From NCBI GenBank assembly GCA_001465935.1, contig LNKV01000032.1, forward strand, positions 62,001-126,000: a stretch of DNA of 64,000 bases, in the 5' to 3' direction. A program made the translations under genes and the position numbers. The notes under the pieces were generated by a model that worked only from the letters and a program-made list of their open reading frames with translations, was not told where the DNA came from and ran no database searches. Shown one piece after another: positions 25,324-37,847 of the stretch. The number at the start of each line of letters is the position of its first letter. Positions within the stretch are counted from its first letter, which is position 1. The DNA is from Clarireedia homoeocarpa (lineage: Eukaryota > Ascomycota > Leotiomycetes > Helotiales > Rutstroemiaceae).

Positions 25324-26155
25324 GCGAAACCAACACCCGCAACAGACATCGACCTTCGGTTACCAATCAAACGCACACGATTCGAGAGGTTCGCGATCGA
25401 CGCCTGTCATTTCACATCTATTGACGGACTATTCGAAGACGGCATAAGTCGCACAAAGCACAAAGGAGACGAGACAGCAGAAACAATACTCATACTCACG
25501 GAAAAAGCAAAGTCGGGAAAAACGATAAAAGAACTACCGAATTCACATCCAGATCCAGACATTTCTCGTTTCTTTCCCTTCTTCCCTTTTCCCTGTTCCA
25601 CCCACCCAGGCAGTGCCCACTTCCCCCACTCCGAAAAAACCAAAAAACCCACTCATTTGTCTCGGAACCATCGTCAAGTCATCAAATCATCTCACCCATA
25701 ATATCGCTTCTGCCCTCCGCGGCGTCAACCGGTCGATCCCCATTCCCGAGTCAAAAACGCAAGGACCTGAATCGACCCAAGAGAATTGACGGGACGCGCA
25801 AGGACTCCACGGTAACCACCATCATCCACCAGACCCGACAGGCTTATCAACCAAAAACGGCGCACTGCCAGCAACGATAACCACCAGAGCACACCCAGGA
25901 GAGAGGCAGACCCCAGCCCGGAGATAAAAAAGAACAACAAAGAGAGAGCTGCACCTGCACCTGCACCGCAAGATTGCACCGGGTGGTCGCTTTCCATACC
26001 AAACCAGACAGGGCCGCACGAATTGCAGCCAAGAACGGGCCCAACTAATAATACGCTGCGAAACAGGGGACGACAGGTGCACCTCGCGAAAAGCATCGCG
26101 CATATTAACAGAAAACCCAAGCAAGGGAAAGCTTAAAAAAGCAAAGCCATAGAAA

Positions 26156-27829
26156 ATGGGGCTCTTTTCTCGAAAAGAAAAGTCTTCTTCCAATGGTTCT
26201 TCATCAAGAACAAACTCGACAAATCTAACTGAAGTTCAATCTTTTCGCTCTTCACAATCTTCATTAAAATCTCCTACCACTCCAGGCTTCTCAAGGATGT
26301 CTATTCCCACGATACCCAAGATTGCCCTTCCAAAGGCACCAGACCCAACTGTCGACCCCGCTGGCTATCTGAGAAGTATCGGCGCTGTTAGGGAAAGGTG
26401 TTCCGTCGTCTTGGAGAAGGCGAGGAAGAACGAGTTGAACCATTTCGAGGTTGATATGGGCAGGTTTAAGGATACAACTAAATTCGTCGTCTCAATAATT
26501 AAGGTATTTATTTTTTGGTGCCAAGTTCATGTCCTCGTCTGCTAACTACCATGTTCCCACAGCGCGACTTCGCCCCAGATTATACCGCCATCCCCCCACA
26601 TGGTCGCTGGCAACACTTCAACGTCGGAGGTAAAGATAGAATCGGAGATCTCCTAGATAGCTGGCCAAGCTCAGTTGATCCATCCGAACGATGTCGCCGA
26701 ATCCTCGATCTCTTTCTTGTCTCGGTACTACTCGATGCAGGTGCCGGTACCTCATGGAAATACAAGAGTGTAGAGAGTGGGCGAACATACAGGAGGAGTG
26801 AAGGTCTTGCAGTTGCCAGTCTCGAAATGTTCAAAGCTGGTACATTCAGTAGTGATGCTGCCCAACCACATCAGGTTGATGCAGATGCCTTGTCTAGGTT
26901 GACTGTAGATATCATGAGCTCCGGATTACAAGTCACCGAAGATAACCCTATCGCTGGACTGGCAGGGAGAACCGGCTTGTTAATCAAGCTTGGCAAAGCT
27001 TTGAGGAACCCAGACCTCTTCGGGTTGAGTTCCAGGCCCGGTAATATGCTAGGTAACATATCCGCATCCTGCAGGAATGATCTTTGCTGACCATTACAGA
27101 TTATCTGATTTCCCATCCTTCCACACAAGCCGCATCCGTTCCTATCGTTCCTTTACCTACATTATGGAGTGTTCTGATTGACGGATTGGCCCTAATCTGG
27201 CCTGCATCTCGTACGGAAGTTGATGGTACCTCGATTGGTGATGCTTGGCCATTATCTACGATGCCTGCTGATGCCGCGACCCCACAATGGGAAACTATCG
27301 TTCCGTTCCACAAGCTTTCACAATGGCTTTGTTACTCGTTGATGCAACCAATGACTAAGCTCATGAATATCCACTTCGCTGGGGCCGAATTATTGACCGG
27401 CTTACCCGAATATCGAAATGGTGGATTATTCATCGACACGGGTGTATTGACACTACGAAGAGATGATACCAAGCGGGGCCTCGAAGCATTCCACAAAAAT
27501 GCTGAAAGAGAAGGAAAGAAGAGTCTTGAGGTTGTACCGATGTTTACACCTGACGATGATGTAATTGTTGAATGGAGAGCTGTAACAGTTGGCTTCCTTG
27601 ATCTATTATTGGAAGAGGTTAATACATCCTTGGGTCTATTTGGCCAAGATAAGTTATCACTACCTCAAATGTTGGAGGCAGGCAGCTGGAAGGTAAAGTT
27701 GCACCAACTGTTTACAACTATTATTCATGCTAACTTAATATCTAGGGTGGAAGAGAAATGGCCGAAATCTCTCGACCCAATACACAATGTCCTCCAATAG
27801 CCATCCTCAGCGACGGAACAGTCTTTTAA
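26156..27829 (+). CDS. URC4: Uracil catabolism protein 4 (DUF1688)
   Basis: A 504-aa DUF1688 protein. URC4 is required for the fungal URC route that degrades uracil as a nitrogen source; its exact biochemical step is not firmly assigned. Four exons: 26156-26503, 26563-27052, 27100-27692, 27746-27829; phases close. A Ser-rich N-terminus precedes the domain, which starts near YLRSIGAVRERCSVVL. Family landmarks are HGRWQHF, a WKY(K) motif, WPLSTMPADAATPQW, GLPEYRNGGLFIDTGVL, and the highly conserved C-terminus CPPIAILSDGTVF encoded by the small last exon. Family and length agree well. No other URC genes are in the window. Confidence 0.93.
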
Positions 27830-30025
27830 TTATTTTTCCTTCTTGTCCACAAATCACAATACCGACCGACCGATTGGCACGCATAGCGCATTTCAAATTT
27901 TTCCTTATACATGTTTATTTCAGAAATCAGAAATTCTCTTCATCGATAATTTACTGGCTAGGGGCTGGTAAACGCTTACGACGGAACGAAATGAAAATCA
28001 ATTCGAATATCACGTTGACATTGCATACATACTCTGGTCTTTTCCTTTTACTTCTTTTTCTTGTCGATGTTTTCTTGTTTAGGTTGAAGGGATTGAGTGA
28101 TAGTGGATTTTTCCCAACATACATACCTACCTAGACAAGATACATACATACTTTCTTCACTTGTGTTTTTGACAAAAAGAGGATGATTATAAAGATTACA
28201 AATACTTTATTTTAGTTTGATCTTGTTGAATTTTCCTTTTACCTTTTGTGGATGGAGGATGGTGGGTGGAGACGATTATACCGTACTATACTATCGTACT
28301 CATTGGCACATTATATTATACTTTACTTTACATACTGGATGGATGGTGGTGGTGGAGGGAATGGAGACTGGTCAAGGAATGAAGGAGGGGGGCTTAGTCT
28401 TTGGGATCGCATGGTATATCATGGTGGAATAGGCTGGGCGGATGGAATCGGTAGGATGGGCTGGGGGAAGGATAAGGAGGATAGGATAGGGCGGGTATTA
28501 GGTTGAAGAATAAAAAAATCAAAGTTAAAATAAAAATTCTTGAAGCATATATAAAATGATGAATTGGCTAGGTTAGGGGGTGTTTTGATATGTGTGTGAG
28601 GAGGTGGGTAAGGAAGCGGGTGAGTGGGGTTGGAGACTGCAGGTTGGTTGGGTGAGGGTTTTTGATGTTCTTGATTGCTTCTTTGTTATTTTGAGTCGCT
28701 TTGCAGTGGCAGGAAAGGAAAAGAAAGGAGAATTTCACCCTCTTTCTTTCTTTCTTTCAATCTTTGCGTCTTTGTTAGTAGGTTCATGGGCAGATGTCTA
28801 GTTGCACGTGGGATATTGGAGGGTATGTGTGTGTCAAGATGGGTCATTTCTTCAATTTTGCGCCGTCTAAATTCGCTGTTGCTATGTAAAGTTATTGTTA
28901 TATTAAATATCTTGTTACCTTAGTGAAGATTCTGGCGATATTGTTCACCAGTCAAAAGAATAGGGGGGTAGACGAGCTCGCGATATCAAACTAAACAACA
29001 TGAAACTTCCACTTACATAAATAGAAACATTCTCGAGGAACAATCAGGGGAAACAGTAAGGTTAATTCCAGGGCTGATAATAGAAGCGGGAAGGCGCATG
29101 CGGCGCAACAGATAAGCAATGTTTGAAGGATCTCCATCTTGGCATAGCCTCGTTCCGTTTGATAATCGAATATTCCATTACTAGCAGGAAAACAATATCT
29201 CCATGTTTCATTCGGCTGTACACAGCTGACCCTTCAGATCGCTTCCCCAGATGCTTACTTTACCTGTTTTGGTTGGGGTCTGAGACGAAGTCTTACTTGT
29301 CTTTTTCGGGCATGCCCGATCTTGCTCCTGTGCACTGTCTCTGGCGGTATCATGCACTCATCAGGATTAATCTATCGTTTATACTCCTTTCTTGTTTCGA
29401 AACGCGAATATCGCATTGATGAGGAACCGAAAGACTTGGGATTGAGGTGTCGAATATACATTCTCGGATCCTGAGGGATATCTCGCTCGTTAATGGAGTG
29501 CTAGATGGAATATTCTATGCCAGTGCATCGCCAGTTTCTATGCTACACTATGACGGCATCTCACGAGGAGGAAATTTAGGGCTTGAGATCCAAAGATTGG
29601 AGAGTTGCGGAGAGTGTCCGACGCTGTTACAATGAAACTACCTTCGTTTATTATTTTCTGAAGTCGTTTTGTCGGTCTTTTAGAGGTAGTGTCTTACTAT
29701 CACGTCCTGCGATGTGCCTTGGCTGTGAGCCGGAAAATGTGTTGGCTTTCTGGTCTGGAAAATTCGTACGATAGGAACACCACGCCGGTTACCCCAGGAA
29801 ATCCTTCAATCATTCTGAGAATAGTTCGGCTCGATGATTGTAATGACAACGTGGACGGACCTCGACTTTATAAAGATGATGTTATTCTACCTCGAAGTTA
29901 TTTCTCTTTCATTATCGCTTCTTCACTTCATCTCTATCTCTAGATCAAACCCTGTGAATTTTCTCTATCTCAGGCAATTTCTGAATTCGTATTGTCTCGA
30001 GAGTTTTGAGTCATTCATCTTCAAC
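27830..30025. other. Intergenic gap, no gene seen
   Basis: About 2.2 kb. The first part is the URC4 3' flank with T-rich and GGAT-rich low-complexity stretches (28240-28500). The part before 30025 is the promoter of the secreted protein gene. No supported coding sequence, RNA or repeat family. Confidence 0.5.
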
Positions 30026-30894
30026 ATGCCCCTTTTCAAAACGATCAGCCTTCTCGGCCTAGCTGCTACTACAGCTTATGCCAGTCCTCTCAACCTTGAC
30101 CTCCTCACCCGTGATAACGGTGCTTGTTATCCCCAAAATATGGTAATTGGCCAAGACGATTTCAACTGTCCCAAAAAGAACACGCTCGACAGCAACGGCC
30201 ACTGTTCAAAGACTATCCCCAACGTCCTAGATTCTCAAGGTTGCACGGCCTACTGTGAAATTAAGCTTGCGGCTGGATACGGCCAGGAAGTTCCTATCAT
30301 GGATGGCTCCTGCCAAGCCGGCACTACATGCTCTGTTTCAGAGGGACAATCAGTCACTGTGACTAATACCTACACTATCAGTACCAATGTTGGATTGGGC
30401 ACTGGTGACGATGTTAGCAAGTTTCTCACTACCAGTTTTGATCTCGGCGCGAGTTATAGCTGGAGTAAAAGCATTGGGTATACGACCACTGAGACTTTTA
30501 CAAAGACATTGGATGACAAGACTTGTGGATATTGGACTTTTATCCCCTATGTCATGACGTATGTCTTCCATTTTCACATCTTCTTTTTCTGTTCTCTTTT
30601 CAACATGTACATCATCTAACCATACCAAACAGATCTTGCGGCACGCTCACCAGTACCCCACAAGGTACTGAAGTCAGCGGTTTCTCGGAGCCCGTGACTA
30701 CCTTCCAAACCTGCACGAAGAAGACCTACAAGGACACGCCTAATTGGTGCAACAACACGCCGTATAAGGATTCTAACGGGCATGCTGAAGGAAAAGTAGT
30801 TTTCGTTCTTACGGACTGTAAGACGAATGCCGTGTTGAAGACAGGTCAAGATCCAGCTTATCAATACGCAGGTGTAAGTACAGGACCGAAGTGA
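30026..30894 (+). CDS. Secreted cysteine-containing beta-rich protein of unknown function
   Basis: A 264-aa secreted protein. Exon 1 is 30026-30558 and exon 2 is 30633-30894 (intron GTATGT...AACAG, phase 2). The signal peptide is MPLFKTISLLGLAATTAYA. The mature part has about 14 Cys, mostly in N- and C-terminal thirds. The centre is a stretch of alternating polar and hydrophobic residues (QSVTVTNTYTISTNV ... TTSFDLGASYSWSKSIGYT) that should form long beta-strands. A Ser/Thr-rich amphipathic hairpin of this sort occurs in several secreted beta-barrel or lectin-like families, but I cannot assign one. Stand-alone gene; extracellular location is the only confident statement. Confidence 0.8.
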
Positions 30895-32641
30895 GAGGGT
30901 GTGGTTCGGTGGATTAGATTGGTTGGACTTTCTACTTTGATTCTAGGTTTTATGTTTGATGAGGATCTTTCGGATGGTTTTGGATGATTTAAGGTTATCA
31001 TGCATATAAGGCTTCGCTTGATTGTTCGAGTATAGTATGAAATTTACATATACTATCAATGTATATAAGTGTTTGATATATCATATATATAGTCTCACGT
31101 TACTCTTCACCCACCATGCTTCGATCACCGTAAAATCACATGATGAACCGTTAGTGTCGTGAAGTCGTGAAAAAGAATTCACTGAAACCAGACTATCACT
31201 AGCATTGAGCTAGTAATGCGAAATCCTGACATTGATTTACTAATGAATCTACTCGTATCGCTTCGTGGTGGACTAATTCCTGGCTTGAATTTTAGACTTG
31301 TAGTTAGGGGTCAAATAAGCGAAGCAGGAGGAGGAGAGCTAATCACTTGGTTACAAGTTTCCTACTAATAATTTGAAATTATGGGACTACGAGTAGTATT
31401 TTCAGTATTTTGGATACGCCCCACTATAGTGAGATGGATTAGATTCTTGAGGATATACTAAATTGGATTCCATACTACTGGCAATGTATAGTTTCAGTTG
31501 AATTTAGTACATTCTTAAGGGCTCCGAAATCTGGACTTCTTAATCAGGTAATTTTGAGGCTAGAGAGAGGGTAGAAAAGAGAGTGGAACTGCAGGCAAGA
31601 GGATATAATTGGTGATCAGGATTATAATCCCGGACGAAGTCTTATCATCTATGACGCTTAGCGCCATTACATAAGGATATTATCATGTGACAAGCACATG
31701 ACTCAACAAGGGTCTCTCTTCCGCCGCTTCCCCCTTAAGGAGTACCTTGTACTGGCACCAGCACCGGCAATGGTACTAGCACTGGTACTGTAATGGGCTA
31801 CTAGGTAAAAGCCTACCAGGTAAAAGGCTACTACTAGAGCTGAACTTCCTAATCGCGTAAGTCTAGTACATTCCATCGAGCATTCCAGTACTTCAGTATA
31901 TCCTCAATATTACCCAGTTTGGCCAGTACGTACATAGGTGGGTGGTAATAGCGATTCTACGTACGTACGTAATTAGTATGTCCGTGAAACCAGCCACCGT
32001 AATACGACCGTAAACTACTCCCATGACTGATAATTTCCTATGCTCTCTACGATGCGGTAAGATATCCCATAGAAATTACTCAAATTGGTAAAGAACGTGC
32101 TGAACGAGCAAAAGCGAGCGCGGGGGAACGGCGATGGTACGTAGAAGCTAAAGGCAGTCGAGACGGCTGTAGATATGAATGAAAGTACGTAATATAAGTT
32201 CATAGCTTTCATTATCATCTATGAAATTTGCTGCTATGAGTTGCTCTCTGCTACTGATACTGTAGAATTATCGTCAATCTTTGGATTGATGTGAAAGTTC
32301 TCTATTCAGTGAGGACTGCAGGATAATAAGTTCAGTTACGAGTGGGCTACAGAATAGATAGAAGTACAGAATTAACGGAACTTTGAGGGGTTCTACAACA
32401 ATGAAAAATGTGACTGAGGAGAGGGAAATGAAAGTGAAAGCCCATACATGAATGGGTCTTGGGAGACGGTGAACGTGATTTCGGGAGATGGAGGTGAGAA
32501 CTGGAGTGAATGTATGTACGTAGCGATAAATGCATCTAGGATTGGGAGTGCTGTATTGTGGCATAGGTTAATGGGATCCAAGTTTAATAACCTGGACCTT
32601 GTAGTATACTAGACATGCTCTATCTTCGTTGGTTTGTATCA
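30895..32641. other. AT-rich intergenic gap left of the RiPP-like cluster
   Basis: About 1.75 kb. It contains short repeats of GGTACT/GGCACC (31740-31800) and a TACG/GTAC run near 31925-31970. No gene is supported. Confidence 0.5.
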
Positions 32642-33535
32642 TTAAGAAGCCATATGTGCACCCCCCGAGACATGGAAGGTCTGTCCAGTAAGCCACTGAC
32701 TATCCGGGCCTGCAATAAATGCTACTACCCCTGCTATATCCTCTGGAAAGCCTGGTCGTCCAAGAGGACTCATTTTCGATATCTGCTCATCTATCTCCTC
32801 GATCGTCATGCTAGCCCCTCCAGGTATATACTCTGCCGCCACAGTCGCATACATATCCGTTTTTACTCCACCAGGAGCAATAACATTCACTGTGATTCCC
32901 TTCTTACCGAAATCTACCGCAAGACACTTGGCCATTCCTTGAATTGCAGCCTTTGAACTTGCATACACTGCGTGCCTTGCTAGCCCCTAGGTTCCGTTAG
33001 GCTGGCGGCCACGGACTTATATGGAAGGAAACTCACCCAAACAGCAGAGATAGAAGAAATAAGTATCAAACGTCCTCCATGCTCCAAATATTCATAAGCC
33101 GCCTGCGCCACAAAGAACTGCGCTTTCACATTCACTGCAAATACCCTATCAATATCCTCGCCAGTAACGTTCGGCAAATCATCAAAATGCTCGATTCCGG
33201 AATTACTCATGACGATATCAATACGACCAAACTCTTCTTTAGCTTTTTGGAACATGGTCATGATTTCGGATTTCTGGGTTACATCGGCGCGGATGGTGAT
33301 TGCTTTTGTTCCGAGTTGCCGGATCTGCTCTGCCACGGTTTCGGCTGCGGAGGCGGAGGATACATAGTTGATGACGAGATTTGCTCCATGAGAGGCGAGG
33401 CGGAGGGCTATTGCTGCGCCGATACCACGGCTCGAGCCAGTCACTGATGTGAAGTGTTAATAGATTACTGAGGTGAGGAATAAGAGATGATCACTTACCT
33501 ATGGCCGTCTTTCCAGTCAGTCTTCCTTCGACCAT
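32642..33535 (-). CDS. Short-chain dehydrogenase/reductase (SDR, 3-oxoacyl/THN reductase-like)
   Basis: A 262-aa classical SDR, an NAD(P)H-dependent carbonyl reductase. Exons 33499-33535, 33037-33443 and 32642-32986; total is divisible by three. Starts MVEGRLTGKTAI. The dinucleotide-binding motif is TGSSRGIG (14-21). The structural Asn motif is NSGI, catalytic Ser is 143 in ISSISA, and catalytic Tyr156 and Lys160 lie in YASSK. The C-terminus SGGAHMAS with no C-terminal Trp/Phe lid resembles the tetrahydroxynaphthalene or versicolorin reductase group. It forms the left edge of the UstYa/2OG gene group and runs in the same direction as the neighbouring hydrolase. Role in peptide tailoring is inferred; substrate unknown. 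Confidence 0.88.
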
Positions 33536-33985
33536 ATTGGTGTGTGTAAAGTACCAATGAGATATATGTATTTAAATTTTATATAGGTATTGATTGCGAC
33601 AAATTTCATCGTGGCATGGGATGATTCTTTTATATGCTGTCAATTTCGATGGTATGCATAGCTGCCTCCAAGTCATGCTCGGCACTCGCGTTGAACGAAG
33701 GCCCGAGCATTTCTCAAAGTGCAGTTGCTCGGGATTTCGGATTCAGCAGTGGCTAATGTGGGGTGACCCGACCGTTTTCGTTGCTATGAACATGCGCGGT
33801 GATGATGGCAAACACACTGACAAACACGACGGGTATGAATAAAGCGATATTGACATGCAGGATGAATAATGAAGACAGCCTGCGTGATCAAATATTCGGC
33901 ACTGGGAGAAAAACTTCACAACCGATATGCAATGAAGCTGAATAGCTAGTGGCCTTAATTGATTTCTATGAGCTGACGTACAATT
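33536..33985. other. Short intergenic gap between SDR and hydrolase
   Basis: 450 bp that should hold the SDR promoter and hydrolase 3' UTR. Nothing else seen. Confidence 0.5.
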
Positions 33986-35304
33986 TCATGATGTTGTTTC
34001 AATAAGCCACGGTGAATCAAGTCTTTCGTTCTTATCAGCCAGTGCCCATCGGATCGACTCAATGACTCTCATTTGTGAGACCTTGGCCGATGGAAGATCG
34101 TGTGATATATGAGGATGCGGAAGATCAAATACCCCAAAATGATGCGGCATTCCGGGAAACACATGGACTTTTGTAGGAACTCTGAATAGTGTCAGCTTGG
34201 AGTAATTCTGGAGCATTGGAATAGGACACTCACCCGGCGTCTTTCAATCTTGTAGCGTAAAGTAGACCTTGATCTCTCAGAGGATCGCCGCCTCCTACAA
34301 TAATGGCTGTTTTTGGTACTTTGGCTAACACCTTATCATCCGCCAAAGCTGGATTGATGAGAACATCGGTGATATCATCCGCTTCAAGAAGACCTGAGAG
34401 CCATTCGAGCCTTGCGGTGGGAAGCCCCAGAGAGCTTGAGCACTGAACGAGTGAGGTTTTGTTCTTATCAGTGAATAGGTGATTGGGAAATGCAGCTGGC
34501 TGAATTAGCCATGGAACTACGAGAACTTGGCCTTGGAGATGAACAACGTCGTGGTATTTGCTTGAGGTAGACAGTAGATGAGTTACGGCAGCTGCTAGAT
34601 TCGCACCAGATGAGATCCCACCGATGACCAACTTGCTAGGATCACCGTTGAGTATCTCCACGTTCTTGATAATCCACTCAATGGCGTCCCACGCGTCATG
34701 ATGGGGAATTGGATGCTTAGCTTCATGGGTATGACGAGGGCAAACGTGTAGGACCGTGATATTGAGCGTAGTGGCAACTGAGGCGCAAAATGTCTTCTCA
34801 GTATCTGGCGACCCATTCAAAAATCCTCCTCCGTGAAAATATACATAGACTGGAAATCCATTGGGACTTATTCGCCACTGTTAGTTCGTACATTTGAGAT
34901 GCCAACTAATATAAAACGCACTGAAGCTTGTGCTAGAAGAATGCTAGAGTGCTTCAAACTTGCGCAAGCGTACTACACTCCTTTTCGAATAGGAACTCTG
35001 CTCTGCTAGGTCTCTCGGAAATGAGTATCTGAACTTACGGAGTTGGGACCTCTGGAAGGTATATCTTCAAAGGAATGGACGATCCATCGCGGGTAGGCAC
35101 TGTGTATACCTGAGTTTTGAATTTCCCCTCCAGACCTGATGCTTTCAGTTTCTCGCTATCATGTGCTGCTCTGAAAGCGTTTCCACTGGTATGCATCTCA
35201 TTCAACGACTGGTCTGGCTTGCTCCAGCCTTGGTCTATGATTGGGTGTGAATCAACAAATGATGTCCATTCTTCCGATGGCTCGCCGTACTGTGAGAAGT
35301 CCAT
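33986..35304 (-). CDS. Alpha/beta hydrolase (hormone-sensitive-lipase-like, GDXG family)
   Basis: A 364-aa alpha/beta-hydrolase. Exons 35039-35304, 34234-34866 and 33986-34181 with closing phases. The nearest ATG in frame is at 35304 (MDFSQYGEP). The oxyanion-hole motif is HGGG (100-103), the nucleophile elbow is GISSG with Ser174, and a GGGDPLRDQ segment provides the Asp region. The catalytic His is in the HHFG segment at the start of the last exon. The family covers esterases, lipases and amidohydrolases on small esters. No signal peptide, so probably cytosolic. It sits between the SDR and the first UstYa gene; it could act as a peptidase- or esterase-type tailoring enzyme. Confidence 0.87.
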
Positions 35305-36023
35305 GATGTGCACAGATTCTGGTAGTTCGGTTTGATGAATTGAAGATTTGTCTTATCAAGGGGTATTGATTATTAAAGTAGCCTGTGCCTGCTTAGCTTA
35401 GCCTTATCCGGGTGATAGCGGCGTGCTGAGTAAGCAACCTGTTGCTATCCCCCACTATCCGATATCCGGTTCCTCTCGCTTTTCAACCAGAAAAACAAAA
35501 AGCGTTGAACTCTTGGAGCACTATATCAGGGTGGCGTATAGCTGAATCGTCGGTCTAAGAGTGGTCGGAATAATATACACAGCTACTTGTGGTCATTTTG
35601 ATACATATCGACTAGATGGTGACCACAGTATGGTCTAGGACGACAGCCCATGCAACTATGGACCGGGATTTGGCGATCTACAACTATGATCGACTCATGA
35701 TTAGAGCATAGGGATGAAAGAGAGTGTGAATTACATTCGATCACTGGGAGCAGGATAGCCCTCTAGGATAAATTCATTGTTGGCCGCGATTATCCTACCT
35801 ACTACCGCACAAAAAGGAAAAAGAGACAGAAGCAGGAACGTATCACTTTCGGCCCGCCGCCTTAAGATTTCATTCAACTTCTATCTTGTTGGCAATCCCC
35901 AACACAAACAAGCTACGTATAACATCGTGCTAGCACCCAATCTGATGGTCACATATATGACCTCGAGAGTATCAGAAAAAGGTCTGATCTGATCATAGTG
36001 TTTGGGAAAGTTATCAGTGGAGA
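35305..36023. other. Intergenic gap
   Basis: About 0.7 kb between hydrolase start and UstYa-1 stop. No gene recognised. Confidence 0.5.
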
Positions 36024-36869
36024 CTACAAATCTTCTAGGAAGTCTGTGTAGGCACGCTCTGCGGTCCATGCCTTGAGTGCTTCGAAGTCTCGACACTCAT
36101 GCTCCACACTGATAGGGCCGATAGCTGGATCAGCTAGGCATAGGATCCCTTGTCGGAGACTATCAAGACAATGGGAGATATGAGACCAAGGGTCGAGTTG
36201 ATCACGTCCACTGTTGAACTGGAAGAGACTGGTGCGGATGACGGTCTGCGTTGCTTTATTAGTCGTACTCATCTCAATATTTACAGCGCACAACTTACGA
36301 GGCAGTGAAGATGGTGGAAGGCTGCAACGGTATAAATAGCTTTTCCATCTGCGGCATCACCTTGGGTTGGTGGGAGGTTTTGTTCAGCTGCCCAAGAGTG
36401 CTCCACCTTAATCGCTCCGAATCCCGCTGTATTCGTGGTTCGTTAGATATCTGGACTTCACCACACTTTGGAGCATTCGAACTTACGAGGGAAAAGATCT
36501 GCCCATAGTTTGTTTGTCTCTGAGATGTTGCCATCTATGTATGGTGTAGAGAAATGATAAGGCATGCGCACCGAGAAATCGTTGAGGCCTACTCAGGACA
36601 CGAACAATAGTAGTTAGTTACTGTAGTAATCGTGGCTGGCTTTGGTGAGCATGATTGATGAATCTCTCACTTTTAGTGTTCTTCTGACGGTGGTAGAACC
36701 CCAACCACATTCCATTGCTGATCAAAATCGCAAGTATGCAGATTATCCAAATGGCTCTTTCCCAGCGCTGCTTGCCTGCGCCTGTGGAATATCGTTGAAG
36801 AACTCCATCATGTAAATCGTCAGAGGATCTCTCCTCAATGGGCTGGTACTCGACCTCTTTGGGTGCCAT
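36024..36869 (-). CDS. UstYa-family (DUF3328) oxidase-like protein 1
   Basis: A 216-aa type II membrane protein of the UstYa family (DUF3328), whose members carry out oxidative cyclisation or hydroxylation of peptide natural products. Four exons: 36671-36869, 36488/36487-36588, 36299-36426, 36024-36245; phases close. N-terminal cytosolic tail, one transmembrane helix (about 39-58, IWIICILAILISNGMWLGF), then the luminal domain. Both signature motifs are present: HHLHC (138-142) and HISHC (165-169), the latter in the family pattern HCLDSLRQGILC. The invariant histidines are thought to bind a metal. Divergent from prolyl-hydroxylase-like gene 1, with about 1 kb between, which suggests shared control. 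Confidence 0.92.
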
Positions 36870-37847
36870 GGTGAAGTTTCTGGAGTATTATCTCGTGATA
36901 CAAATGTTTTACGGCAGAGCTGTAGTATAGGGGGGTTGTTGGGGTGTCTCTTGGTCTTTGTTTGAAGTGAGATGTGGAAGGAACGATGAAGTCCAGCTTC
37001 GTTAGAGAACAGTGAACTGCTCAGAGTTCTACTGAAAGATGCAAACTTTGTGGGGGGCTGACGACCGCGGCGATTTCTTACAAAAGTCAAGGTACTGTTC
37101 AAGGCAAAATCGATCAGACCACTGGTAGGCGTCGGATAAGCATCCTGATGCAGTCTTGTGGCTAGCGTGAGGAGCTCTCGTGAATAAATTTGGAGATGGA
37201 ATATCACACACGGATATGGTGTTCCGAAGTCTGATGAGAAATAGGCATGAGTAAACCACTTCTCGTCGCGAGAGGAATAACAATCAAGAATTCGGCAACT
37301 TTCATCACAGCACTGCAGCTAGGCTTTGATACAGCATGAGATATTAAGTTAGCCAATCGGCATACTCACTATCCCCAGTGTGAAGAATGCAGCTTACGTT
37401 CCATATTCACAACCGTTGAGGCTAACACTAGGTCGCTGCATCCATGTTCGATATGTAGTCAGCATGCACCTAAGCTAATGTAGTAATCGAATATGATGCA
37501 TAAAACCCAATTTTGTGAGATTTTAGGATGGTGTACTGAGGCGATAGATGATTGGCTTGGGGTGCAGGTGGGGAAGCCTGAGGCTAGTTTCCAAGAGATA
37601 GTGGAAAATTGCCGAACACCAGTCTTACCCCCCTATCCATAGAAACGTCTGGATGTAGTGGCAACCGAGGTTTTCATTTCTCAGTGCTCAATTCGCATGG
37701 TCAAGATTAGCGGTTTTTGTACTCGCAAAGAGTGTAAAGGTGTGGAAATTTCGGATCAGACGTCCCCTCCAGCTCTGAAACTTTTTGCTCCCCTTGAGAA
37801 TCTGTTTGAGAAATCAGTGCAACAAAAGCATCATTATTCTTTCAGCC
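36870..37847. promoter_or_regulatory. Divergent promoter region UstYa-1 / 2OG oxygenase 1
   Basis: Almost 1 kb between two divergently transcribed cluster genes. A TTG codon at 37785 would extend the oxygenase, but the first in-frame ATG is 37848. No binding motif could be singled out by eye. Confidence 0.45.

Larger units (their letters stand above)
19379..26155. other. 6.8-kb gene-poor region with many short tandem repeats
   Basis: No reading frame here resembles a protein family or has coding-like composition. The sequence is rich in short tandem arrays (listed separately near 21.85, 22.37, 22.61, 23.93, 24.62, 24.71 and 25.25 kb), together with an A-rich tract at about 25190-25225. The right part, about 25-26.15 kb, is probably the promoter and 5' UTR of the URC4 gene. 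The left end holds the auxilin promoter. A non-coding RNA cannot be excluded by eye. Confidence 0.5.

Noticed and set aside
37785..37847. Upstream extension of 2OG oxygenase 1
   Set aside because: It starts with TTG. The first ATG in frame is at 37848 and already gives a signal anchor.
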